Origin: Tissierella simiarum
GTDB taxonomy: Bacteria; Bacillota; Clostridia; Tissierellales; Tissierellaceae
Direction of reading: 5' to 3'
Assembly: GCF_018917865.1 (NCBI RefSeq)
Contig: NZ_JAHLPM010000021.1
Coordinates: 1 to 51,596 of the forward strand
DNA: 51,596 nucleotides
The position numbers were made by a program, and so were the translations under genes. Positions 1-7,234 of the stretch are shown here, one piece after another (the first letter of the stretch is position 1; each line of letters opens with the position of its first letter). Under the pieces are notes generated by a model that saw nothing but the letters and a program-made list of their open reading frames with translations, did no database searches and was not told the origin of the DNA.

Positions 1-2
1 TA

Positions 3-47
3 ATTAATGAAGAGTATTTAAATCCAGTAAGGATTAAGGTAGTATAA
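3..47 (+). pseudogene. C-terminal end of a TnpB-like protein (cut by window edge)
   Basis: An open frame enters from the left edge and ends INEEYLNPVRIKVV-stop. The tail resembles the C-termini of some IS200/IS605 TnpB (OrfB) RNA-guided nucleases, and the non-coding stretch that follows looks like the right end of such an element. Only 14 residues are visible, so whether the gene is intact outside the window cannot be judged. The identification rests on the tail and its context and is tentative. Confidence 0.4.
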
Positions 48-195
48 ATGTAAACTGTGAGCACTTGCTTTCAGCATAGGGCGTACTTGGACACGCCAAA
101 AAGAATAAGGCTTCCTAAGGAATTAGGTTGAAAAGTAATAGCAAACTTCTTTACGAAAAAGAATCCCCCATCTTCTATAAGTGGGGGAGGGTTCA
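48..195 (+). mobile_element. Putative IS200/IS605-type right end, possible omega-RNA scaffold
   Basis: This non-coding stretch directly follows the TnpB-like tail. It contains short inverted repeats, including GGCGT/ACGCC around 80-97 and CCCCCA/TGGGGG at 165-187, and ends near GGGTTCAAT. In this transposon family the 3' end of tnpB plus the right end forms the omega-RNA scaffold, and the flanking DNA just beyond the element supplies the guide. By that rule the guide would be the bases after about position 195. The role is inferred from layout; no sequence comparison was possible. Confidence 0.35.
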
Positions 196-200
196 ATATC

Positions 201-356
201 GAGGAAAAACAGGGTATGGCGAACATTGGAGCTGAATTTAATAATTGGCAGGGGAAAATTAGGAAGTTTTATACTTTAAACATGATCCCAAATAAGGCCT
301 ACGATGCAGTTATTATAGTTAAAAATGCGACTCCAAGTACAGTTATAGGTGACTAA
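201..356 (+). pseudogene. C-terminal fragment of an unidentified protein, truncated by the IS
   Basis: A frame that runs out of the putative IS right end codes for about 50 residues (ending NATPSTVIGD-stop) with normal-looking amino-acid content. There is no ribosome binding site before its internal ATG at 216. It looks like the 3' end of a gene whose front was removed or separated by the mobile element. I do not recognise the family. From 357 to 566 I see only AT-rich sequence that probably carries the promoter of the next gene. Confidence 0.4.
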
Positions 357-566
357 GCTAATTGTTTACAGCATTTTATAATATGATTAGAAGTTTAAAA
401 AATTGAGCAGTTGTGTATATTACAATCGCTTTTTTATTATTATAAAAATTTATGCAAATTATGTATATATAGATTTTACTTATACTAGTTAATATTTATA
501 TAGTGTAATGATATAATTTGTCTGGAATGAAGATTTAATTATATATTACTCAAAAGGTGTGATTAT

Positions 567-1319
567 ATGTTTTACATAGGAATTGATATTGGATCAACTG
601 CTTCTAAAGTAACCGTATTTGAAAAAGACAGTTTAAAGCTAAATTTTACCATGCCTACTGGATGGAGTAGTGTAGAAACTTCCAAGAATATAAAAGATAA
701 ATTAGAGGATGAAGGAATTAAATTAGAGGATTCAGTTATAGTGGCTACAGGATATGGAAGAGTAGCTGTACCTTATGCTAATAAAACTATAACGGAAATT
801 ACTTGTCACGGAAAAGGGACTTATTATCTATTAGGAAAAGATTGTACTGTAATAGATATTGGTGGACAAGATACAAAAATTATCACTATAAAAAATGGTA
901 AGGTGATAAACTTTACCATGAATGATAAATGTGCGGCAGGAACAGGAAGATTTTTAGAATTAATGGCAAATACCTTAGGCGTTTCTATTGGTGAATTAGG
1001 AAATCTTGCTTTAAAAGGCGAAAATATAAACATTACCAATATGTGTACCGTATTTGCTGAATCGGAAGTGATTAGCTTAATTGGAAGTGGCGCCAAAAGA
1101 GAAGATATATCTAGAGGAGTAATAAACTCTATTACTGGAAGAGTATATTCTATGTTAAATAAACATGGTGTAACGGATACGGTTTTCTTAACAGGAGGAT
1201 TATGTGAAGTAGTTTCTTTTGTAGAATTATTATCAGAAAAAATAAATAATAAAGTTGAAACCGACCCTCTAGCTAGGTATGCAGGATCTATAGGAGCAGC
1301 TTTATTGGCTATGGAGTAA
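567..1319 (+). CDS. 2-hydroxyacyl-CoA dehydratase activator (BadF/HgdC-type ATPase)
   Basis: An ASKHA-fold ATPase of 250 residues, the normal length for HgdC/FldI-type activators. These use ATP to push one electron onto a 2-hydroxyacyl-CoA dehydratase in fermentation of amino acids. Visible motifs are the phosphate loop GIDIGSTASK (residues 5-14), ATGYGR (60-65), DIGGQDTK (97-104) and the two cysteines that in HgdC ligate the [4Fe-4S] cluster shared by the dimer: C122 in KCAAGTGRF and C160 in NMCTVF. A good AGGTG ribosome binding site precedes the ATG. No dehydratase subunit genes lie next to it, so it is an orphan here and its substrate is unknown. Confidence 0.85.
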   Translation: MFYIGIDIGSTASKVTVFEKDSLKLNFTMPTGWSSVETSKNIKDKLEDEGIKLEDSVIVATGYGRVAVPYANKTITEITCHGKGTYYLLGKDCTVIDIGGQDTKIITIKNGKVINFTMNDKCAAGTGRFLELMANTLGVSIGELGNLALKGENINITNMCTVFAESEVISLIGSGAKREDISRGVINSITGRVYSMLNKHGVTDTVFLTGGLCEVVSFVELLSEKINNKVETDPLARYAGSIGAALLAME

Positions 1320-1360
1320 AGAAGATGAATAAAGAATGACTTCTTTTGCCCATCTTCTTT
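1318..1360 (+). terminator. Hairpin after the activase gene
   Basis: AAAGAAGATG (1318-1327) pairs with CATCTTCTTT (1351-1360), and AAAGAA/TTCTTT (1331-1346) can form a second stem inside the loop. It starts within the activase stop codon and there is only a weak T run afterwards, so termination is likely but not certain. Confidence 0.55.
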
Positions 1361-1431
1361 AACTTTTACCTTTATCAAGCTTAACTTTTTCTGCTGAATA
1401 TAATCTATTTGTTTTTAATTTGTTAAAAAAT

Positions 1432-1466
1432 AAAGTGAGCTAAGGAAATATTCCGCAACTCACTTT
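1432..1466 (-). terminator. Terminator of the sensor kinase/regulator operon
   Basis: AAAGTGAG (1432-1439) pairs with CTCACTTT (1459-1466). Read on the minus strand it is followed by TATTTTTTAA, a U-rich tail. The kinase stop codon lies inside the stem. Confidence 0.7.
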
Positions 1467-2560
1467 ATTAACCATATATTAAATTTTGTTCCTTCCCCTT
1501 GTTTGCTTTCTAGAGTAATAGATCCACCATGTTTATCTATTATTCTTTCAGCTATGGCTAAACCTAGACCAGTGCCGCCTGTCTGAGAGTTTCTTGCACT
1601 GTCAACTCTAACAAAGGGCTTAAATATTTCATTTTGAATCTCTAACGGAATGCCCATTCCTCTGTCTTCAATAGTTATTAATATTTTATTTTCTTCTTCT
1701 TTTAATTCTATAAAGAGTTCTGTTCCTTCTTGATTATATTTAATGCTGTTTAATATTAGGTTTGATAGAGCCCTATCTAATTTTTTCTCATCAAAATAAA
1801 TATATATTCCATCATCAGGGACAGAAAAATCATATTTAAACTTTTTATCCTCCATTAAAGGTATATAGAGTGCTATAAGTTCTCTAAGAAATTCAGTTAT
1901 ATCCTTTTTTTCTAAATTTAATTCATAATCTGTTTTTTCTAGATAAGAATATTCAAATAGATCTTGAATTAAGCTACTGGCTCTAATACTGTTATTTAAA
2001 ATTACTTTTAATACTTCTTTTCTTTTCTCTTCTTCTAAACCATCTTCTTTAAGAAGCAATTCAGAATAACCTATTATACTGGTAAGTGGATTTTTTAAAT
2101 CGTGAGATATATCTAAAACCATTCTCTTTTTACTTTCTTCTGCTTTTTCCTTTAATTCTGTTTCTTTTTCTATAGTTTGAGCCATTTTATTAAAAGCATT
2201 TTCCAATTCGTTAATCTCATTTATTCGACTATTTTGTCTAAGTTCTACAGAATAATTTCCCTCGATTATTTTATTTACTCCTTTTAAAAGCTGCTGTAAA
2301 GGTTTTATAAATACTTTAGAAGTAATCTTTGAATATAATATGAAAGAAAGTAGTAGAACGAAAGCAGTAAATCTAAAAGTCCATTTAGGATTTAAATGGT
2401 CGGCTAATTCCTCTGTGGCAATATGAGGATATTTGAAACTTAAAAAAACAATAGATCCCATGGCTATACCAAAAATTAAAATAAAAACCAAAACTAAGGC
2501 TAAAACATAATTTAAGAATAATTGATTAGACATTTTAATTTTCAGTTTATTTTTCATCAT
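1460..2560 (-). CDS. Membrane sensor histidine kinase (HAMP, HisKA, HATPase)
   Basis: A 366-residue kinase with two membrane segments (about 16-40 and 65-82) separated by only about 25 residues, so it has almost no extracellular sensor domain. A HAMP linker follows (about 80-135), then the H-box ISHDLKNPLTS with the phospho-accepting His at 153, and a C-terminal ATPase domain with the N-box NSIKYN and G-boxes DRGMGIP and GTGLGLAIA. Such short-loop kinases usually sense events in the membrane or an attached transporter. The start overlaps the end of the regulator gene by four bases (ATGA), so the two are translationally coupled. The signal is unknown. Confidence 0.9.
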   Translation of the reverse strand: MMKNKLKIKMSNQLFLNYVLALVLVFILIFGIAMGSIVFLSFKYPHIATEELADHLNPKWTFRFTAFVLLLSFILYSKITSKVFIKPLQQLLKGVNKIIEGNYSVELRQNSRINEINELENAFNKMAQTIEKETELKEKAEESKKRMVLDISHDLKNPLTSIIGYSELLLKEDGLEEEKRKEVLKVILNNSIRASSLIQDLFEYSYLEKTDYELNLEKKDITEFLRELIALYIPLMEDKKFKYDFSVPDDGIYIYFDEKKLDRALSNLILNSIKYNQEGTELFIELKEEENKILITIEDRGMGIPLEIQNEIFKPFVRVDSARNSQTGGTGLGLAIAERIIDKHGGSITLESKQGEGTKFNIWLIK

Positions 2561-3243
2561 ATTTTCTCCATTCTATAGCCAATGCCTCTTATGGTTTTAA
2601 TGTATTTTGGGTCCTTTGGATTATCTTCAACCTTGTCTCTTAAATGGCTAATGTGAACCATAATAGTATTGGCATCCTCGGCATAATAATCCTCCCATAT
2701 GGCTTCATATATTTGCTTTTTTGTAAAGACTCTTCCTGGATTCTCCATAAAATAAGCTAAGAGTTTAAATTCCTTAGCATTTAAGGAAAGCTCTTCTCCA
2801 TTTTTATATATACAGTATTTTTCTTCATCTAATTTTAAGTCTCCTATTTTTATTATTTTACTAGAAGACTCATTTGCTCCATATAGATTATATCTTCTTA
2901 ATTGTGCTTTTATTCTAGCTACTACTTCTAAAGGACTAAAGGGTTTAGGAATATAGTCATCAGCTCCTAATCCCAGTCCCAATATTTTATCCTCATCCTC
3001 TACTCTAGCCGTTATAAGCAATATAGGAATATTACTGGACTCTCTTATATATTGGAGAACTTTAAAACCGTCAATTTTAGGCATCATTACATCTAATAAG
3101 GCCAAGTGAATTTCTTCTTCCTTAAAAAGTTTAATAGCTTCTTCTCCATCTTTTGCTAAAAAAGGGGTATAGCCTACTTTAATTAAATGGAGTTGCAGCA
3201 AATCCCTTATATCTTTTTCATCTTCAGCCAATAATATATTCAT
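2557..3243 (-). CDS. OmpR/PhoB-family response regulator
   Basis: A 228-residue regulator. The receiver domain (1-115) has acidic residues EDE at 7-9, the phosphorylation site D51 in LLDVMMPKIDGF and the KPFSP motif near 101. The C-terminal winged helix (about 130-228) contains MVHISHLRDKVE and ends in RGIGYRMEKI, typical of OmpR DNA-binding domains. It is the first gene of a two-gene operon with the kinase. A GGAGGG ribosome binding site precedes the ATG. The target genes are not evident; the neighbouring CPBP protease is a separate transcript. Confidence 0.92.
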   Translation of the reverse strand: MNILLAEDEKDIRDLLQLHLIKVGYTPFLAKDGEEAIKLFKEEEIHLALLDVMMPKIDGFKVLQYIRESSNIPILLITARVEDEDKILGLGLGADDYIPKPFSPLEVVARIKAQLRRYNLYGANESSSKIIKIGDLKLDEEKYCIYKNGEELSLNAKEFKLLAYFMENPGRVFTKKQIYEAIWEDYYAEDANTIMVHISHLRDKVEDNPKDPKYIKTIRGIGYRMEKI

Positions 3244-3503
3244 TTACAAACCCTCCTTAACTGATTAGCTCTAATTTTTTAAATAAAAAATAATTTCTCT
3301 AGTCCTATTATAGCTAATATACATAAAACTATTATTGATAAAAATAGTTCTTATTGTATATACAAAAAAGAAATCCATTCATTAAATCTGTAACCACTAT
3401 CTTTTTATATTATAATTATATAAACTTAATTTTAAAAGAGACATAACAGAGTCTTAAAAATATCTTAAAAAGTAGCAATCATCATAATTTCTGTAGATAT
3501 GAT

Positions 3504-3537
3504 AATTTAAAAACCCCCATCTGGGGGTTTTTAAATT
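3504..3537 (-). terminator. Strong terminator after the CPBP protease gene
   Basis: A perfect 15-bp stem, AATTTAAAAACCCCC paired with GGGGGTTTTTAAATT, with a 4-base loop. The stop codon of the protease gene lies in the stem. The symmetrical A and T runs mean it could work in both directions. The rest of 3244-3503 is AT-rich leader of the response-regulator operon with no gene seen. Confidence 0.85.
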
Positions 3538-4388
3538 AATAGTATTATTGCTGCACTGAAAATTGTAAATACTAAAATACTTATAATTAAAGGCATATTA
3601 AAAATCTTTTCATTAGATATATACTTATTTTGCACTATGGGAGTATTATTGACTTTAAACAACAGCTTAATTAATTTATATACTCCCATAGCACCAAGTA
3701 TGGCCATTATAGTATAAAGTAAATAATTGGTATCTCCAGCATAGCCTACATTTGGATCAGCAGGAAAAAGTTTATCCATAAATAGAGGGAATCCATTGTT
3801 TATAAAGTGGATAAGAATACCTCCAAATATAGAGTTCGTTGCAAACACTACATAACTAGCTATAAAACCTGCTACAAATGTATGGAAAAATTGGAAAGAA
3901 TTTAGATGAAGCATGCCAAACATTAATCCATTTACTAAAGCCGCTACCATTCTACTTTTATTCCTATAACCATCTAAGACTATACCCCTCATAAGGATTT
4001 CTTCTAGTATGGCTGGAGTTATAGCTGTAAAAAATAAGTTCCATATAAATAGCTCATGAGCATCTTCTGCTACTATATCTGCTAAAGTACTACCAAAAAA
4101 ACTGGTATAGAATTCAATAATTAAAATTACAACTGGAAGCATGCACATCCAAATACCAAATATTATTAAAATACTTTTAAAATTTAATAGATTAGGTCGT
4201 AGTATTCTTTCAGAATGATTTCTGTTTATTATTAGATATATAGCAATGGGAATTAAAAAAGCTATATATTGATAGGAATTTGATGGTATAGGCATAAATT
4301 GAATGAGTACAGACCAAGCTAAAGTCACTAAAAAAAATAAATTCACTTTAAATATAGATTTCTCTTTTCTTAATATTTTATATTCCAT
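3531..4388 (-). CDS. CPBP-family intramembrane metalloprotease
   Basis: A 285-residue protein with about eight hydrophobic segments and the conserved motifs of the CPBP (CAAX protease and bacteriocin-processing) family: EEILMRG near residue 128, and the later His-containing helices MLHLNSF and FFHTFVAGF that supply zinc ligands. Family members are type II CAAX-like proteases; in bacteria they are linked to bacteriocin self-immunity and membrane-protein processing, but most have no known substrate. It is transcribed alone, with its own terminator. Its upstream DNA carries a 14-bp tandem repeat. Confidence 0.85.
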   Translation of the reverse strand: MEYKILRKEKSIFKVNLFFLVTLAWSVLIQFMPIPSNSYQYIAFLIPIAIYLIINRNHSERILRPNLLNFKSILIIFGIWMCMLPVVILIIEFYTSFFGSTLADIVAEDAHELFIWNLFFTAITPAILEEILMRGIVLDGYRNKSRMVAALVNGLMFGMLHLNSFQFFHTFVAGFIASYVVFATNSIFGGILIHFINNGFPLFMDKLFPADPNVGYAGDTNYLLYTIMAILGAMGVYKLIKLLFKVNNTPIVQNKYISNEKIFNMPLIISILVFTIFSAAIILLI

Positions 4389-4407
4389 ATAAATTCTCCT
4401 TAAAATT

Positions 4408-4442
4408 ATTGTATGAATAATATTGTATGAATAATATTGTAT
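4408..4442. repeat. 14-bp tandem repeat, two and a half copies
   Basis: ATTGTATGAATAAT occurs at 4408-4421 and again at 4422-4435, followed by ATTGTAT at 4436-4442. The array lies about 20 bp upstream of the protease start codon, where promoter or leader sequence is expected. Confidence 0.85.
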
Positions 4443-4500
4443 AACAAATGTCAGTATAAATAAATATTTTTATATTTTACCAAATTAAAGTAAAAAATAT

Positions 4501-4529
4501 TTGACGAGTAATAACCAATATGGTATAAT
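4501..4529 (+). promoter_or_regulatory. Sigma-A promoter of the ROK/chromate-transport operon
   Basis: TTGACG (4501-4506), a 17-bp spacer and a perfect TATAAT (4524-4529). The start codon of the ROK gene is about 120 bases downstream, leaving a leader of about 115 bases in which no known riboswitch was recognised. Confidence 0.85.
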
Positions 4530-4651
4530 CGTAAAAAAAAAGGGGTTAAATAGCACGAAAAATTATAAAATAGCATATAAATAAACTAATAAATGTTATT
4601 TTTTTAATCCATAATATCCAAAATGGACAAAACTTTGGGGAGGTAACTATA

Positions 4652-5863
4652 ATGTTTAGAGAAACCGTTTTAATGAAATTAGATGATAACTTATTAAAGA
4701 TATATTCCATTATATTTAAAGAAGGAGCTATGACTGTTAATGATCTTATGGAAAGAACAAAGATGCCTAGAACGACTCTAAATAGGAATATAAAAGAACT
4801 TATGGATTTAGAGTTATTAGAACAAGGAGGAGCAGATTACTCATCAGGTGGAAGACCAGCTTCGATATTTTCTATAAATCCAGATGGATGCTATTCTGTA
4901 GGACTAGAATTATCCAGATCAAATATAAGGACTGTAATATGTAATGGAAAATTAGAACCTATGTGGATTAATGATTTGTTTCTTAAAAAAAATAGTTACC
5001 CAGAAGAAGTTTTTAGTCAAATAATTAATATGATAGATGAAAACATTGATAGGCTAAATATTGATAGACAAAGGTTTGTGGGCATCGGTATAGGCTCTGT
5101 TGGACCATTGGATATGAGAGAAGGAATACTATTGAATCCAACAGGATTCCCCAATGAGAGATGGAACAATATATCCCTTAAAGATATATTTCAAAAATAC
5201 TTTAATATACCCGTTTTTGTAGCTAATGGAGCTAGTACAGCTGTAATGGGTGAATATACAACCCATGTAAATAAGGGAATAACCAATCTTATTTATATAA
5301 ATATTGGTGTTGGTATAAGAGTTGGAGTTGTATCTAATGGTACTTTAGTAGGAAGTGACATGGATAAAGAAGGGGCCTACGGTCATTTGGTAGTAGAACC
5401 TGGTGGAAAAAAGTGTTATTGCGGAAACCATGGTTGTATAGAAGTCTACTCTTCTATTCCATCAATAATTCAAGAATTTACTTATGAGTTAAAGAAGGGA
5501 AGAAAAAGTATCCTTCTTGGGAATAAAGAAATTCATAAGATTAATTTTCAAGATATTATATTGGCGGCGGAGGGGAAAGATCATTTAGCTAAAGAAGTTA
5601 TTGAAAGAGCTGCTACCTATATGGGAATTGTATTAGGGAATATTATAAATACTATTCATCCTCAAATGATAATAATTGGGGGAATGATACCAGATAGTTC
5701 TAAAGATTACTATTTTAAGGCCATAGAGGTAGCAAAATCAAATATATATAATCCTGGGTCTATGAAATATATATTTTCATTACCAACCTTAGGTCATAAC
5801 ACTATGGCAGTAGGGGCTGCAGCATTGGTCATTGCAAAATATTTGAATAAAAAGGTGGTGTAA
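4652..5863 (+). CDS. ROK-family transcriptional regulator (NagC/XylR-like)
   Basis: 403 residues, the usual length of ROK repressors rather than ROK sugar kinases (about 300). The N-terminus (about 10-65) is a winged helix-turn-helix containing MTVNDLMERTKMPRTTLNR. The ROK domain follows, with the zinc-binding motif CYCGNHGCIE near residue 263. The first nucleotide-binding motif reads VGLELSRSN instead of DIGGT, so sugar-kinase activity is unlikely. It is the first gene of an operon with two chromate-transporter halves, only 3 bases before the first. ROK proteins normally sense sugars or amino sugars, so control of chromate-family transporters would be unusual. Confidence 0.88.
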   Translation: MFRETVLMKLDDNLLKIYSIIFKEGAMTVNDLMERTKMPRTTLNRNIKELMDLELLEQGGADYSSGGRPASIFSINPDGCYSVGLELSRSNIRTVICNGKLEPMWINDLFLKKNSYPEEVFSQIINMIDENIDRLNIDRQRFVGIGIGSVGPLDMREGILLNPTGFPNERWNNISLKDIFQKYFNIPVFVANGASTAVMGEYTTHVNKGITNLIYINIGVGIRVGVVSNGTLVGSDMDKEGAYGHLVVEPGGKKCYCGNHGCIEVYSSIPSIIQEFTYELKKGRKSILLGNKEIHKINFQDIILAAEGKDHLAKEVIERAATYMGIVLGNIINTIHPQMIIIGGMIPDSSKDYYFKAIEVAKSNIYNPGSMKYIFSLPTLGHNTMAVGAAALVIAKYLNKKVV

Positions 5864-5866
5864 AGA

Positions 5867-6421
5867 ATGGGAGAAACAATAAAAAAAGAAGTAAACATAA
5901 AAGATATATTAGATTTATTTCTTACTTTTTTTAAAATCGGATTGGTTGCTTTTGGTGGAGGGTATTCAATGATACCTTTAATTGAAAAGGAAATGGTTGA
6001 TAAAAGAAAATGGATAGAAGAGGAAGAAGTTTTAGATATATTTGCTTTATCAGAGTCTATACCTGGATCTCTTTCCATTAACAATTCTATATTAATTGGA
6101 AAACGAGTAGGAAGTATTCTAGGCGCTATAGCAGCCATGATTGGTACAATTTTACCATCATTTATAATAATAATTATAGTAGCTATGGCTGCTAATACAG
6201 TAGGAAACAATCCAGTAATGCAAGCGGCTTTTGTAGGCATTAGAACTGCAGTGGCTGGATTGATATTAATTACTGGAATTAACATGGCAAGAAAAACCAT
6301 AAAAAATAAATTAGAAATAGGACTTTTTGTAATTACTATAATAGGAGTTATATTTATGAAATTAAATGCCTCAATCCTTATACTAATTGGAGGGGTATTA
6401 GGCATATTATACAATAGGTAA
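5867..6421 (+). CDS. Chromate transporter family protein, first half-size subunit
   Basis: 184 residues, one CHR domain (PF02417), with about five or six hydrophobic segments and the family motif FGGGYSMIPLIEKE near residues 29-42, followed by ESIPGSLSINN. Full-length ChrA has two such domains; short-chain CHR proteins are encoded as adjacent pairs that work together with opposite membrane orientation. The second member follows 13 bases downstream. True chromate export has been shown for only a few family members, so the substrate may be another oxyanion. Confidence 0.85.
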   Translation: MGETIKKEVNIKDILDLFLTFFKIGLVAFGGGYSMIPLIEKEMVDKRKWIEEEEVLDIFALSESIPGSLSINNSILIGKRVGSILGAIAAMIGTILPSFIIIIIVAMAANTVGNNPVMQAAFVGIRTAVAGLILITGINMARKTIKNKLEIGLFVITIIGVIFMKLNASILILIGGVLGILYNR

Positions 6422-6434
6422 TAGGAGGGGAAAC

Positions 6435-7019
6435 ATGGTAGAGATAAAACTATTTTACATTTTTTTTAAACTGGGATTGCTAAGCTTCGGTGGTGGATAT
6501 ACTTTAATACCCCTCATACAGCAAGAATTAGAAAAGCAAGGTTGGATGTCTAGCAGTCAATTCCATGATTTAATAGCTATTTCAGAAGTTACACCAGGAT
6601 CTGTATCCTTAAATACTGCTACTTATATAGGATATGAAATAGGAGGAGTTTTAGGAAGCATTTTAGCTACATTGGGAGTAGTATTACCTTCTCTAATAAT
6701 AATTACTCTAATAACCTCTTTAGTTATGAAACAGAAGAAGGAAGGGCTGCTAGACAAAGCTTTTTATGGTATCCGCTCAGTAGTTACTGGATTAATTTTG
6801 TCGGCAGCTTTTTTAGTTGGAGAAACTTCTCTATTTAATGAATCTATCACTGTTAATGGAACTAATGGGGCTAGAAATGTTGTGAATATAATTAACGGGA
6901 AAAGTCTCGCTATATTAATTTTAGTTTTATTCTTAATGAAGAAGACTAAAATACATCCTATTTTGCTTATTTTATGTTCTGGGTTATTAGGAGTCTTAAT
7001 GTTCTATATTTTTAAATAA
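6435..7019 (+). CDS. Chromate transporter family protein, second half-size subunit
   Basis: 194 residues, again one CHR domain, with FGGGYTLIPLIQQELE near residue 19 and VTPGSVSLNTATYIGYE further on. It is similar to, but distinct from, the gene just upstream, as expected for the heterodimeric short-chain CHR arrangement. An AGGAGGGG ribosome binding site sits directly after the upstream stop codon. A polar loop rich in Asn and Gly (VNGTNGARN) precedes the last membrane segments and is not seen in the first subunit. Confidence 0.85.
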   Translation: MVEIKLFYIFFKLGLLSFGGGYTLIPLIQQELEKQGWMSSSQFHDLIAISEVTPGSVSLNTATYIGYEIGGVLGSILATLGVVLPSLIIITLITSLVMKQKKEGLLDKAFYGIRSVVTGLILSAAFLVGETSLFNESITVNGTNGARNVVNIINGKSLAILILVLFLMKKTKIHPILLILCSGLLGVLMFYIFK

Positions 7020-7147
7020 AACTAAAGAAAATCAGCATAAAAGATAGATTGGTTATTAAAATCTTATAAAAATGGGTAAATTTCGAGAAAAGGAGACCTT
7101 TATAGTCAAAACAGCAACTTTCAACCATTTATAATATTCTTAAATAG

Positions 7148-7156
7148 TGCTATAAT
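7148..7156 (+). promoter_or_regulatory. Probable extended -10 promoter of the double activase
   Basis: TGCTATAAT, an extended -10 element, lies 76 bases before the start codon. No good -35 is present, which is acceptable for extended -10 promoters. The rest of 7020-7231 is AT-rich leader without an ORF. Confidence 0.45.
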
Positions 7157-7202
7157 CCATATAATCATAGATTATGTAAAATATGTGTTTTTATTATATT
7201 AT

Positions 7203-7234
7203 AAGGAGGTAGGCAGCCTAGCTGCAAAAATATG
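7203..7234 (+). promoter_or_regulatory. Ribosome binding site separated from the start codon by a hairpin
   Basis: The strong Shine-Dalgarno AAGGAGG (7203-7209) is 22 bases from the only possible start, ATG at 7232. The frame has a stop at 7202 and no GTG, TTG or ATG in between. GCAGC (7213-7217) and GCTGC (7221-7225) form a 13-base hairpin inside the gap. If it folds, the effective spacing falls to about 9 bases, which is normal. Confidence 0.6.

Noticed and set aside
824-1378. Long open frame on the minus strand opposite the small activase gene
   Set aside because: It lies across a well-supported gene, has no ribosome binding site and its product shows no domain; it is a codon-bias shadow.
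5794-6414. 206-residue frame opposite the first chromate-transporter gene
   Set aside because: Its product is the antisense of a hydrophobic membrane protein, rich in Ile, Pro and Thr as expected for such shadows.
7020-7231. Possible riboswitch in the leader of the giant activase
   Set aside because: No conserved core of a known class (c-di-GMP, SAM, purine, TPP, cobalamin) could be recognised; only the short hairpin near the start is clear.
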